From the NCBI GenBank assembly GCA_937922705.1, contig CALAIW010000023.1, positions 1 to 64,000 of the forward strand: DNA of 64,000 nt, read 5' to 3'. A program made the translations under genes and the position numbers. The notes under the pieces are model-generated. The model was given only the letters and a program-made list of their open reading frames with translations, ran no database searches and had not been told where the DNA came from. Below, piece by piece: positions 7,016 to 14,107 of the stretch. The DNA is from an uncultured bacterium (GTDB lineage: Bacteria > Atribacterota > Atribacteria > Atribacterales > Caldatribacteriaceae). Positions within the stretch are counted from its first letter, which is position 1; the number at the start of each line of letters is the position of its first letter.

Positions 7016-7747
7016 ATGCTTTACGTTGAACAGCTTCGGGTTGCAGTCGGTGATTCGCTGATTCTTGATGGTGTAGACCTTGAAATTGGAGAGGGTGAAG
7101 TTCACGTCCTCCTTGGCCCCAATGGTGCGGGGAAAACAACCCTTCTTATGGCTATTATGGGGATGCCTGGGTACCGTATCGTGGGGGGTCGAATTTTCTT
7201 CCAAGGTAAGGACATCACCTATCTTGACGTAGAGGAACGGGCACGCCTTGGTATCGGCATGGCCTTTCAAAAAGTCCCCACCATAAGTGGTATTACTCTG
7301 CGATCTCTTGGGCGTATCATCCTTGAGAAGCGAGGGATAGCCGACTCTCTTGAAGAAATTGCTGAACGGGTGAATTGTTTGTACCTCCTTGACCGGGATG
7401 TGGGCAAAGGGTTCTCTGGAGGGGAGATGAAACGAGCAGAGCTTTTCCAGCTCCTTTTGCAGCGCCCCCTTTTCTCTATGGTTGATGAGCCAGAGTCAGG
7501 AGTGGATCTCGATAGTATTGCTCTCGTGGGTCGAGCCCTTCGAGAACTCTTCGAGCGGGACCAGGTGCGCACCAAAAAGCGTGCTGGTTTGGTTATAACC
7601 CACACAGGGTATATTCTTGAGTACCTCAACGCCGATCAAGGCCATGTTCTTGTGAATGGTCGAATCGTGTGCAGTGGGAATCCCCGGGACCTTTTCGCTG
7701 ACATCAGGGAAAAGGGATATGGGGAATGTGCGAGGTGTGAACGATGA
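7016..7747 (+). CDS. sufC: SufC-type Fe-S assembly ATPase
   Basis: The 243-residue ABC ATPase has Walker A GPNGAGKTT, signature FSGGEMKRAELFQ and Walker B FSMVDEPESGVD, the Glu-rich form typical of SufC. VITHTGYILEYLNADQGHVLVNGRIVCSG is also SufC-like. It powers the SufB scaffold that builds Fe-S clusters in the cytoplasm. Its stop overlaps the next start by four bases (ATGA). Only sufC and a single sufB-like gene are here; sufD, sufS and sufU are absent, as in the two-gene SMS systems of anaerobic bacteria and archaea. Confidence 0.93.
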   Translation: MLYVEQLRVAVGDSLILDGVDLEIGEGEVHVLLGPNGAGKTTLLMAIMGMPGYRIVGGRIFFQGKDITYLDVEERARLGIGMAFQKVPTISGITLRSLGRIILEKRGIADSLEEIAERVNCLYLLDRDVGKGFSGGEMKRAELFQLLLQRPLFSMVDEPESGVDLDSIALVGRALRELFERDQVRTKKRAGLVITHTGYILEYLNADQGHVLVNGRIVCSGNPRDLFADIREKGYGECARCER

Positions 7748-8988
7748 AAATCCAGGAAGAATACTTTAGGGGTTTACGGGAAAAAGCGGAGAAAGCTCTA
7801 ACCAAAAAGGCTTCCTTTGGTCCGGATATCGATCTCTCAGAGTTTTACCTCTGTTCTCCCCAGGAGCGGATTGGAGATATTCGGGAGGTAGGAGACAAGC
7901 TTAAGGAAGCGGCACTTTATGCTGGGGTAGAGCTTGAGAGTGAAAAAGCAGCTACCTACCTTCAGGTTGACCGCTCTGCGGTATATGAGAAGGTGCAAAA
8001 GGCCTTTGAGGGAAAGCTTGAAATTATGAGTTCTCGAAAAGCACTTGAGAAGTATCCGGAACTTATCGAGTACTGGTGGAGCCTTGTCCCAGTCGATGCT
8101 GACAAGTATACTGCCTTTGCCGAGCTCTGTCCTACGGAGGGGTACTTTATCCGGGTTTTCCCTCACGTTAAAGTTGATCTCCCGCTTCAAGCGTGTCTTC
8201 TTGTCTCTGAGACAGCACGAGTACAGAGTGTTCACAATGTCGTGATTCTTGAAGAGGGTGCCGAAATCAACCTCATTACAGGATGTGCCTCGGTTCGAGG
8301 GGCGGAAAGTGGCGTTCACATTGGAATAAGCGAATTCTACATCGGAAATAATGCTCGTCTCACTTTCACCATGGTGCACAACTGGGGTGAGTCGTTCCAC
8401 GTACGCCCCCGAACGGTTGCAAAACTTGGTAAGAACGCCTTCTTTAGCAGTACCTATGTCCTTTTGAAGCCTCTCGCTTCTATTCAGGCCTTCCCCCAGG
8501 TTATCTTGGAGGGCGAGGAAGCGCAGGCAACATTTCAAAATATCGTTTTTGCCAAGGGGGATTCGTATATCGATCTTGGGTCGACACTCCTTCTCAAGAA
8601 CAAGGGGTGTCGGGGAAGCTCTATCTCTCGGGTCTGTGCTATGGATGCAGCTCAAGTCTTTGCTCGGGGAAGACTTATAGCTTTCCATGACGATGTTCAG
8701 GCACATCTTGAATGCAAAGGGATTCTCTTTTCTGATAGGGCGCAGATTGTTTCCATTCCTGAACTTGAAGTGCATGGGGCTCCGAAGGCGCGTCTTTCGC
8801 ACGAGGCTGCGGTGGGTCCTTTCGAAGAGGAAGCGGTAAATTACCTTAGAGCGCGGGGGTTGAAAAAGGAGGAGGCCCTTTCCCTTTTAACCCAAGGTTT
8901 TTTGAATCTCGATCTTCCTGGCTTGCCACAAGCACTGAGACAGTACATTGAGGAAATTATCCGGGTAACCTCCCGGGATGTACTATAG
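7744..8988 (+). CDS. sufB: SufB/SufD-like Fe-S scaffold protein
   Basis: This 414-residue protein carries the SufBD beta-helix domain over roughly residues 140-390. FVKGDSY-like and CRGSSISRVCAMDAA blocks are recognisable, and the acidic/His region LECKGILFSDRAQIVSIPELE ends the core as in SufB. C299 region GCRGSSIS and the ECKG Cys are candidates for cluster binding. With SufC it would form a BC complex that assembles Fe-S clusters. With no sufD nearby it may act as a homodimer. It is shorter than E. coli SufB (about 495 residues), as expected for the minimal system. Confidence 0.88.
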   Translation: MKIQEEYFRGLREKAEKALTKKASFGPDIDLSEFYLCSPQERIGDIREVGDKLKEAALYAGVELESEKAATYLQVDRSAVYEKVQKAFEGKLEIMSSRKALEKYPELIEYWWSLVPVDADKYTAFAELCPTEGYFIRVFPHVKVDLPLQACLLVSETARVQSVHNVVILEEGAEINLITGCASVRGAESGVHIGISEFYIGNNARLTFTMVHNWGESFHVRPRTVAKLGKNAFFSSTYVLLKPLASIQAFPQVILEGEEAQATFQNIVFAKGDSYIDLGSTLLLKNKGCRGSSISRVCAMDAAQVFARGRLIAFHDDVQAHLECKGILFSDRAQIVSIPELEVHGAPKARLSHEAAVGPFEEEAVNYLRARGLKKEEALSLLTQGFLNLDLPGLPQALRQYIEEIIRVTSRDVL

Positions 8989-9000
8989 GGGTGCAGATGG

Positions 9001-9234
9001 TTGGCAGTTCAGGCCTATATCCTCATTCAGGTCCAAGCTGGAAAGGCTCAGGGAATTAAAAAAGAATTGAGTCAACTTCCCTACTTTCTTCGTGTGGATC
9101 GTATTATGGGACCATTTGACATTATCGCTCTTGTTGAGGTTGAAAGCAATCGAGAAATTGGGGAAGTTGTTCTCAAGGAGATTCATTCCATGAACGGAGT
9201 CAAAAGGACACTGACCTGTCCAGTCATTCCCTGA
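9001..9234 (+). CDS. stand-alone RAM (Lrp/AsnC ligand-binding) domain protein
   Basis: TTG 9001 behind GGGGTG gives 77 residues; an in-frame stop at 8986 rules out a longer start. The frame AYILIQVQAGKAQGIKKEL, then VDRIMGPFDIIALVEV and MNGVKRTLTCPVI match the effector-binding half of Lrp/AsnC regulators, with no DNA-binding helix-turn-helix. Such lone domains bind amino acids and form ring-like oligomers. It lies between sufB and a LexA-like gene in one run and probably modulates another regulator. The partner is unknown. Confidence 0.8.
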   Translation: MAVQAYILIQVQAGKAQGIKKELSQLPYFLRVDRIMGPFDIIALVEVESNREIGEVVLKEIHSMNGVKRTLTCPVIP

Positions 9235-9238
9235 GACC

Positions 9239-9820
9239 ATGAAACGAGGAAACCCTATTTCTCCTATAGAGGAAGAAATCCTCTCCTTCATAAACCGGTA
9301 CTGCCAGGAGGTAGGGTACCCTCCCACAGTACGGGAAATCGGAAAGGCGGTTGGTCTGCATTCTTCTTGCAGTGTTCATTACCACCTTCGGAAACTTGAA
9401 GAAAAGGGTCTTATTAGACGCAAGCCCGCGAAGCCACGGGCTATTGAGCTTGTCTCAGTGAGCGAGGAGGGTGCTTCCTCAGAGAACGTTGTGTTTCTTC
9501 CTTTATTGCAAGGAGTGGTGCAGACCAAAGATGGGGTGCACTTAACCTTCACTCGTACTTTCTTCCCTTTCCCCAAGCACTTGATTGGTGATGGGGAGTA
9601 TTTTGTTTTTTTAGTGCAGAATGGGACTTTCAGCCGCTGGCACATTCTTGAGGGAGATTACCTCCTTATTGAACGAGGAAACCGCTTCGAAGGAGAAGTT
9701 CTTCTTTTTCTTGTAAGCCAGGGGAGGGTATTTATTGAGCGAATGTCTTTTTGGGATGAGGAGGGGAAAGTGATGGGTGATGTTGTAGGAAGAGTCGCAG
9801 GAGTTTGGAGGAGACTCTAA
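9239..9820 (+). CDS. LexA-like repressor lacking self-cleavage residues
   Basis: This 193-residue protein starts with a LexA-type winged helix (residues 1-70: YPPTVREIGKAVGLHS, then VHYHLRKLEEKGLIRR). The C-terminal half aligns with the S24 LexA domain up to EGDYLLIERG. At the nucleophile position the usual GxSM is NGTF, so the Ser is Thr130 or absent. The Lys of the dyad has no equivalent in EVLLFLVSQGR. The Ala-Gly cleavage pair is also replaced (QTKDG). I infer a DNA-binding regulator that cannot cut itself, perhaps controlled by another signal. It may not be the SOS repressor. Confidence 0.78.
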   Translation: MKRGNPISPIEEEILSFINRYCQEVGYPPTVREIGKAVGLHSSCSVHYHLRKLEEKGLIRRKPAKPRAIELVSVSEEGASSENVVFLPLLQGVVQTKDGVHLTFTRTFFPFPKHLIGDGEYFVFLVQNGTFSRWHILEGDYLLIERGNRFEGEVLLFLVSQGRVFIERMSFWDEEGKVMGDVVGRVAGVWRRL

Positions 9821-10236
9821 TGGTAGTTACACGGAAAATCCAGGTAGAAACTAAGGGACACACGGATATCGTTCCGCTTACCGAACAGGTGGTGGAAGTC
9901 CTTAAAGAGTCTGGGCTTTCTTCGGGTATTCTTTGTCTTTTCCTCCCGGGGACAACAGCAATCCTTACCACAACTGAGTTTGAGCCTGGTCTCGTGAAGG
10001 ACATTAAGGATTTTTGGGAAAGGATTGCTCCAGTTACTCAATTCTACGAGCACAACGCTCGCTGGCAGGATGGTAATGGCTATGCTCATGTCCGTGCTCA
10101 GGTATCTGGTCCCTCTTTAGTTGTCCCCTTTGTGGAGGGAAAGCTGCTTCTTGGAACCTGGCAAGATATTGTTCTCGTTGATTTTGATAACCGTCCGCGC
10201 TTACGGACTATTGTTGTCCAAATTGTGGGGGAGTAA
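9820..10236 (+). CDS. YjbQ family (UPF0047) protein
   Basis: Starting at ATG 9820, which overlaps the LexA-like stop and follows GGAGGAGAC, the product has 138 residues. EHNARWQDGNGYAHVRAQVSGPS and LGTWQDIVLVDFDNRPR are the family hallmarks; the His residues form the conserved pocket. E. coli YjbQ has thiamine phosphate synthase activity in vitro and can suppress thiE defects, so a side role beside the thiamine salvage operon is possible. The true function is not settled. Confidence 0.9.
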   Translation: MVVTRKIQVETKGHTDIVPLTEQVVEVLKESGLSSGILCLFLPGTTAILTTTEFEPGLVKDIKDFWERIAPVTQFYEHNARWQDGNGYAHVRAQVSGPSLVVPFVEGKLLLGTWQDIVLVDFDNRPRLRTIVVQIVGE

Positions 10237-10238
10237 CG

Positions 10239-11387
10239 GTGGGAGAGTCCTTTGTCTTTCGTCTGCCTCAGGAAATCTACTTTGGTCCGGGAGAGGGAAA
10301 GCGTGTTGGAGAGCACCTCAGGCGTTTTGGTAAACGACCTCTTGTGGTAGTTGGGAGGCGCTTTGCTCAAGAGTCAGGAATTCTTGATGAGGTACTTCAT
10401 TCCCTCGCTTCTGCATCTTGCGAAGCGGTTGTTTTCAAGGGTGTCCCTCCTGAACCTACCCTTGAAGTTGTTGATGAGGGAGTAAAAATGGCGCGGGAAG
10501 CTTGCTGTGATAGCGTTGTAGCTTTAGGTGGCGGGAGTGTCCTTGACTGTGGGAAGGCTATTGCTGGTGTTGCTCCCAATGGAGAAAGCGTGGTTCCATA
10601 TTTTGAAGGAGCACCGCTTCTGCACCCTCCCCTTCCCTGGATTGCCTTACCCACCACAGCAGGAACAGGGTCAGAAATGACCAATAATGCTGTTTTGACT
10701 GATGCCTCGCGAAAACTTAAAAAAAGCCTTCGCAGTCCTTCTCTTGTTGCTCGGGTAGCTCTCATTGACCCCACATATACCTATTCTCTTCCTCCGTACC
10801 ATACGGCTGTAAGCGGTGTGGATGCTTTGGTACAGGCTATTGAGGCTTATACCAGTCCCCATGCGAATCCCATTACCGATGTCTTGGCCCGTGAAGCTAT
10901 AGGTCTTCTTTGGGAATACCTGCCTCAAGCGGTTCGGGAAGGGAAGAACCCCTTTTTCCGGAAGCAGGTGGCAAAGGGGAGTATGTTCAGTGCCATGGCT
11001 TTTGCCAACGCTTCTTCTGGTCCATGCCATGGTCTTGCCCACATGATTGGCCCAGAGTTTGATATCCCCCATGGTGAAGCCTGTGGGATTCTTTTACCCC
11101 CGGTCATTCGCTTTAACGGTCAAGTTCTCGAGGAACGGTATCGGGATGTTGCCCGATGCATAGGTCTTGAAAAGAAAGAGGGACAGAGCTTTGCAGAAAC
11201 ACTTGCCTCAGCCTTTTTGGAGTTTGTAGCTCAGGTAGGCTTGCGAACAAGGCTCAGGGATTTTGGTGTGCTAAGGGAGGCTCTTACGAGGGTTGTGCGA
11301 GAGGACCGTATCGGACGTAGCATTCTTGAAAACCAACGTCCGATGCGTGTTGCAGACCTCGTCGCGCTTCTTGAAGAAGCCTGGTAG
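10239..11387 (+). CDS. iron-containing alcohol dehydrogenase (type III)
   Basis: The 382-residue protein has the nucleotide-binding VALGGGSVLDCGKAIAG block at residues 90-110 and the LPTTAGTGSEMT stretch. Metal ligands appear in SGVDALVQAIEAY (Asp and neighbours), NASSGPCHGLAHMIG (two His) and FDIPHGEACGILL (His). These are standard for the group III alcohol dehydrogenase family, which interconverts alcohols and aldehydes or ketones with NAD(P)H. GTG 10239 starts two bases after the YjbQ stop. It may act in fermentation; the substrate is unclear. Confidence 0.93.
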   Translation: MGESFVFRLPQEIYFGPGEGKRVGEHLRRFGKRPLVVVGRRFAQESGILDEVLHSLASASCEAVVFKGVPPEPTLEVVDEGVKMAREACCDSVVALGGGSVLDCGKAIAGVAPNGESVVPYFEGAPLLHPPLPWIALPTTAGTGSEMTNNAVLTDASRKLKKSLRSPSLVARVALIDPTYTYSLPPYHTAVSGVDALVQAIEAYTSPHANPITDVLAREAIGLLWEYLPQAVREGKNPFFRKQVAKGSMFSAMAFANASSGPCHGLAHMIGPEFDIPHGEACGILLPPVIRFNGQVLEERYRDVARCIGLEKKEGQSFAETLASAFLEFVAQVGLRTRLRDFGVLREALTRVVREDRIGRSILENQRPMRVADLVALLEEAW

Positions 11388-11397
11388 GAGGGAGAAT

Positions 11398-11730
11398 ATG
11401 GAAGTTGTTCATGAGAAAGATAAGGCATTCCGCGAGGGTGATTGGGGAATTAAGTACCTCTTTCGGGGTCCCAAACTTGACTGTGGTGTCGTGTACCTCA
11501 AGCCGGGGACGAATATGGGAGCACACTACCATAGGGAAGTTGAGGAAACGTTCTTTATCCTTGAAGGCAGGGGAATTCTCAAGCTCAACGACAAAGAGAT
11601 TCCTGTAGAGGCGGGGATGGCTCTTCGGGTAGAACCTGGGGAACGTCATGACCTTTGTGCTCTTGATGTCCCCTTGCGAGGAATTTTTGTAAAAGTTCCG
11701 TATCTTCCGGAAGATAAAGTGTCGTGTTGA
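11398..11730 (+). CDS. small cupin-domain protein
   Basis: ATG 11398 behind GAGGGAGAAT gives 110 residues forming one cupin barrel. MGAHYHREVEETFFILEGRG holds the two His and Glu of motif 1, and VEPGERHDLCAL the His of motif 2, so a metal is likely bound. Single-domain cupins include isomerases, dioxygenases and sugar-binding proteins, so no reaction can be named. It sits after the Fe-alcohol dehydrogenase and overlaps the radical SAM gene by seven bases. Confidence 0.85.
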   Translation: MEVVHEKDKAFREGDWGIKYLFRGPKLDCGVVYLKPGTNMGAHYHREVEETFFILEGRGILKLNDKEIPVEAGMALRVEPGERHDLCALDVPLRGIFVKVPYLPEDKVSC

Positions 11731-12581
11731 GCGAGCTCTATAAGCGTTTACAGAGTTGTTCTTTGTGTCCACGGCGGTGTGGAGTTGACCGGACTCGGGG
11801 GGAACGGGGATTCTGTGGCGGTGGCATGTTGCCCCGGGTAGCGAGTTTCCATCCTCATTTTGGGGAGGAGGACATTCTCAGTGGTTTTCGAGGCTCAGGA
11901 ACTATTTTCTTCTCAGGATGCAATATGGCTTGCGTGTACTGCCAGAACTACACTATCAGCCATTTCCGCGAGGGGATGGAAATCACGGTGGAGGACCTTG
12001 CAGAGATTATGCTTACCCTCGAGAAAAGGGGCTGTCACAACATTAATCTTGTGACACCAACGCACTTCACTCCCCAGATTTTTGATGCCCTTGCTTTAGC
12101 TCGCAAGAGAGGCCTTTCTATTCCCCTTGTGTACAATACGAGTGGATATGAGGATATTGAAGTACTTCGGTCTCTTCGGGGTCTTGTGGACATTTACCTC
12201 CCAGATATGCGATACTCTCTTGAGGAGAGTGCCATACGGTATTCCCAGGCTCCACGATATCCTGAGGTTTGTCGCGAGGCTATTCGCGAGATGTTTGCTC
12301 AAGTGGGGAACGTTGTTTTGGACAGAGAGGGTGTTGCCCGTCGCGGGCTCATTGTCCGTATTCTCATCATACCTTCTCTTGAGAGAGAGGCTAAAGAAAG
12401 TCTTCGGTTTCTTGCTACCGAGATTTCCCGGGACGTCTATGTGACCCTTCTTCGACAGTACCGTCCCGTGTACCGGGCGCAGGACTTTCCAGAAATTGCA
12501 CGTTTTGTGAGTGACCGGGTGTATCAGGACGTATTGGAGTATGGGAAATCCCTGGGTTTGCACAATTTCATTCTTCAGTGA
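11724..12581 (+). CDS. radical SAM protein, PflX/PflA-like
   Basis: GTG 11724 gives 285 residues. An N-terminal Cys cluster (CSLCPRRCGVDRT, ERGFCGGG) precedes the SAM-cluster motif SGCNMACVYCQN, the CxxxCxxC of radical SAM enzymes. LVTPTHFTPQIFDAL and YNTSGYE are typical of the COG1313 (PflX) group, close to glycyl-radical activating enzymes. No pyruvate formate-lyase gene lies nearby, so its target is unknown. The gene overlaps the cupin gene and is followed by a DUF2148 gene. Confidence 0.85.
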   Translation: MLSELYKRLQSCSLCPRRCGVDRTRGERGFCGGGMLPRVASFHPHFGEEDILSGFRGSGTIFFSGCNMACVYCQNYTISHFREGMEITVEDLAEIMLTLEKRGCHNINLVTPTHFTPQIFDALALARKRGLSIPLVYNTSGYEDIEVLRSLRGLVDIYLPDMRYSLEESAIRYSQAPRYPEVCREAIREMFAQVGNVVLDREGVARRGLIVRILIIPSLEREAKESLRFLATEISRDVYVTLLRQYRPVYRAQDFPEIARFVSDRVYQDVLEYGKSLGLHNFILQ

Positions 12582-12595
12582 AGGGAGGAGTGGTG

Positions 12596-13117
12596 GTGCG
12601 GGAGGCTATTCTTGAAGTTGCAAGGCTTATGGCGGTGGCAGCAAAAACAGCTCCAAAAGCAGTGGGGAAAGATTTCGTAACGATACGGATTCTTGAGGGA
12701 GAAGACGTTCGTCGGCTCGGAGAGGCCATGGTGCGGTACGGAGAAGAACAGAATATTCGGGGATTCATTCGGGATGGAAAGAATGTGCTTAACTCTGAAG
12801 TTGTGGTCCTCATAGGATTGAAAGACGCACAACCTGCGGGGCTCGACTGTGGAGCATGTGGGTTTGAGCGATGCAGTGACCTGGTGCCACAGGAACGGAG
12901 GGAATTCAAGGGGCCTCAATGTGTTATGCGGCTTCTGGATCTTGGGATTGCCTTGGGTTCAGCGGTGAAGATAGCCTCACTTCTGAACGTGGATAATCGC
13001 ATCATGTACCGTATAGGGGTTGTAGCGCGAAAAGAGGGAATGGTGTCCGATGACGTGGTGATGGGTATCCCCCTTTCAGCCTGGGGGAAGAACATCTATT
13101 TTGATCGGAAAGAGTAA
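12596..13117 (+). CDS. DUF2148 (ferredoxin-like domain) protein
   Basis: I place the start at GTG 12596, seven bases after GGGAGG; three nearby GTGs are in frame, so this may be off by a few residues. The 173-residue product has the Cys-rich block DCGACGFERCSD and a further Cys in KGPQCVMR, then DLGIALGSAVKIASLLNVDNRIMYRIG, hallmarks of COG4739/DUF2148. The cysteines may hold a 4Fe-4S cluster. It is a frequent anaerobe protein of unknown function. It ends the run that begins with the cupin gene. Confidence 0.88.
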   Translation: MREAILEVARLMAVAAKTAPKAVGKDFVTIRILEGEDVRRLGEAMVRYGEEQNIRGFIRDGKNVLNSEVVVLIGLKDAQPAGLDCGACGFERCSDLVPQERREFKGPQCVMRLLDLGIALGSAVKIASLLNVDNRIMYRIGVVARKEGMVSDDVVMGIPLSAWGKNIYFDRKE

Positions 13118-13128
13118 GGGGTGGAGGT

Positions 13129-13941
13129 ATGCAATTTGGATTGCGTATCCAGGATATTATTGGGCTTATCCTTGCAATACTCATTGTAGCCATTCTCATA
13201 AGCATCATTCTCATCCTTCGGGAAAGTGCTCGAGAAAGGCGGTTGTGGCGGGAGGAGTATGAAGAGGAAGAGGAACTGGAGAAGCGACCAATCCGAAAGG
13301 TACCCTCTCCCAAGGGGAAGAAAAGGGAAGAAGAGGAAACCGTGGGGTTTGGAGAAAAGCCGCGCATAATCCGGCAGAAAGGGGTAGAAGAATACGGAGA
13401 AGAGAAGGTTGAGCCGCTTCCCCCTGAGGAGGTTGAGAGCATTCCTGTTGCCGAGGTGCGAAAAGGGGAACCAAAGCAGGTTATTCTTGAACGAGCCTTG
13501 CGGAAACTCGAGGACCTTGGGGTTGACTTTAGTACCATGAAACCTGTCTTCAGCGAAGATGTAGTGCATTTTTCACCACTCCTTTGGGAGGTGAAGGAGG
13601 AGGTAAAATCGGGCAAGGAACTCGGAGACATTGTCATCCATACGGTTTTCAAAAATCTTCCTGGTTACTCTCCAGACGAAATTATTGAGCGATACCGCTC
13701 TGGGGATGTTTCAGTGGTTGAGAAACTTGAGGCTCGGGTAAAAACACGAGAAGGACGAGATTTCCTTATAGCCACGATGAGCCTCACACATTTCCAGGTT
13801 CCCGAGCTTGACCGCCACTTTCGCCAAGGGAATCTCCAGGAGGAGGAGTACGAGCTTCTGCGAGCGCTGAAATTTGTTGACCGGGTCACCAAGAAGGATT
13901 TTGCCCGAATGGTTTACGCTCGTATCATGGACGAGGACTGA
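13129..13941 (+). CDS. membrane-anchored protein of unknown function
   Basis: This 270-residue product has one N-terminal membrane helix (about residues 8-31), then a highly charged linker of Glu, Lys and Arg (35-110). A soluble domain follows (115-270) with ILERALRKLEDLGVDF, PGYSPDEIIERYRSGD and a helical C-terminus. There is no signal cleavage site, cysteine motif or enzyme motif. The topology suggests a cytoplasmic domain if the N-terminus is outside, or the reverse. GGGGTGGAGG precedes ATG 13129. A tiny membrane ORF and a giant coiled-coil protein follow. I recognise no family. Confidence 0.7.
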   Translation: MQFGLRIQDIIGLILAILIVAILISIILILRESARERRLWREEYEEEEELEKRPIRKVPSPKGKKREEEETVGFGEKPRIIRQKGVEEYGEEKVEPLPPEEVESIPVAEVRKGEPKQVILERALRKLEDLGVDFSTMKPVFSEDVVHFSPLLWEVKEEVKSGKELGDIVIHTVFKNLPGYSPDEIIERYRSGDVSVVEKLEARVKTREGRDFLIATMSLTHFQVPELDRHFRQGNLQEEEYELLRALKFVDRVTKKDFARMVYARIMDED

Positions 13942-13944
13942 AGC

Positions 13945-14070
13945 GTGCGGGATTTGTACTCGCGACGCTGTAAAAGCTGGTTTTGGTTTCTTACCATTCT
14001 CTTTGTCCTTCTTGGTCTTTTTGTCTTCTTTTTCCTTCTCGGCCTTTATGCCCCCTTGAGTGTGCTATAA
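13945..14070 (+). CDS. 41-residue single-pass membrane peptide
   Basis: GTG 13945, three bases after the previous stop, opens a 41-codon frame ending in TAA at 14068-14070. After VRDLYSRRCKSW comes a long hydrophobic stretch (about residues 13-34) and a short outer tail. The positive N-terminus predicts an inside-N topology. The TAA overlaps a TATAAT box, so the gene and the next promoter share bases. It could be a small membrane subunit or a leftover, and the codon use (many Phe, Leu) is typical only of membrane segments. No family is recognised. Confidence 0.5.
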   Translation: MRDLYSRRCKSWFWFLTILFVLLGLFVFFFLLGLYAPLSVL

Positions 14071-14071
14071 T
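14063..14071 (+). promoter_or_regulatory. extended -10 promoter TGCTATAAT before the coiled-coil gene
   Basis: TATAAT at 14066-14071 is preceded by TGC and includes the TAA stop of the 41-residue ORF. It lies 36 bases before the coiled-coil start. No clear -35 is seen. Confidence 0.55.
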
Positions 14072-14107
14072 TCAAAAGAAACCCGAAGTTGAGGGGGGGT
14101 CGCTATT

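Noticed and set aside
7837-8802. 321-codon minus-strand frame
   Set aside because: It is antisense to sufB and shows no family features.
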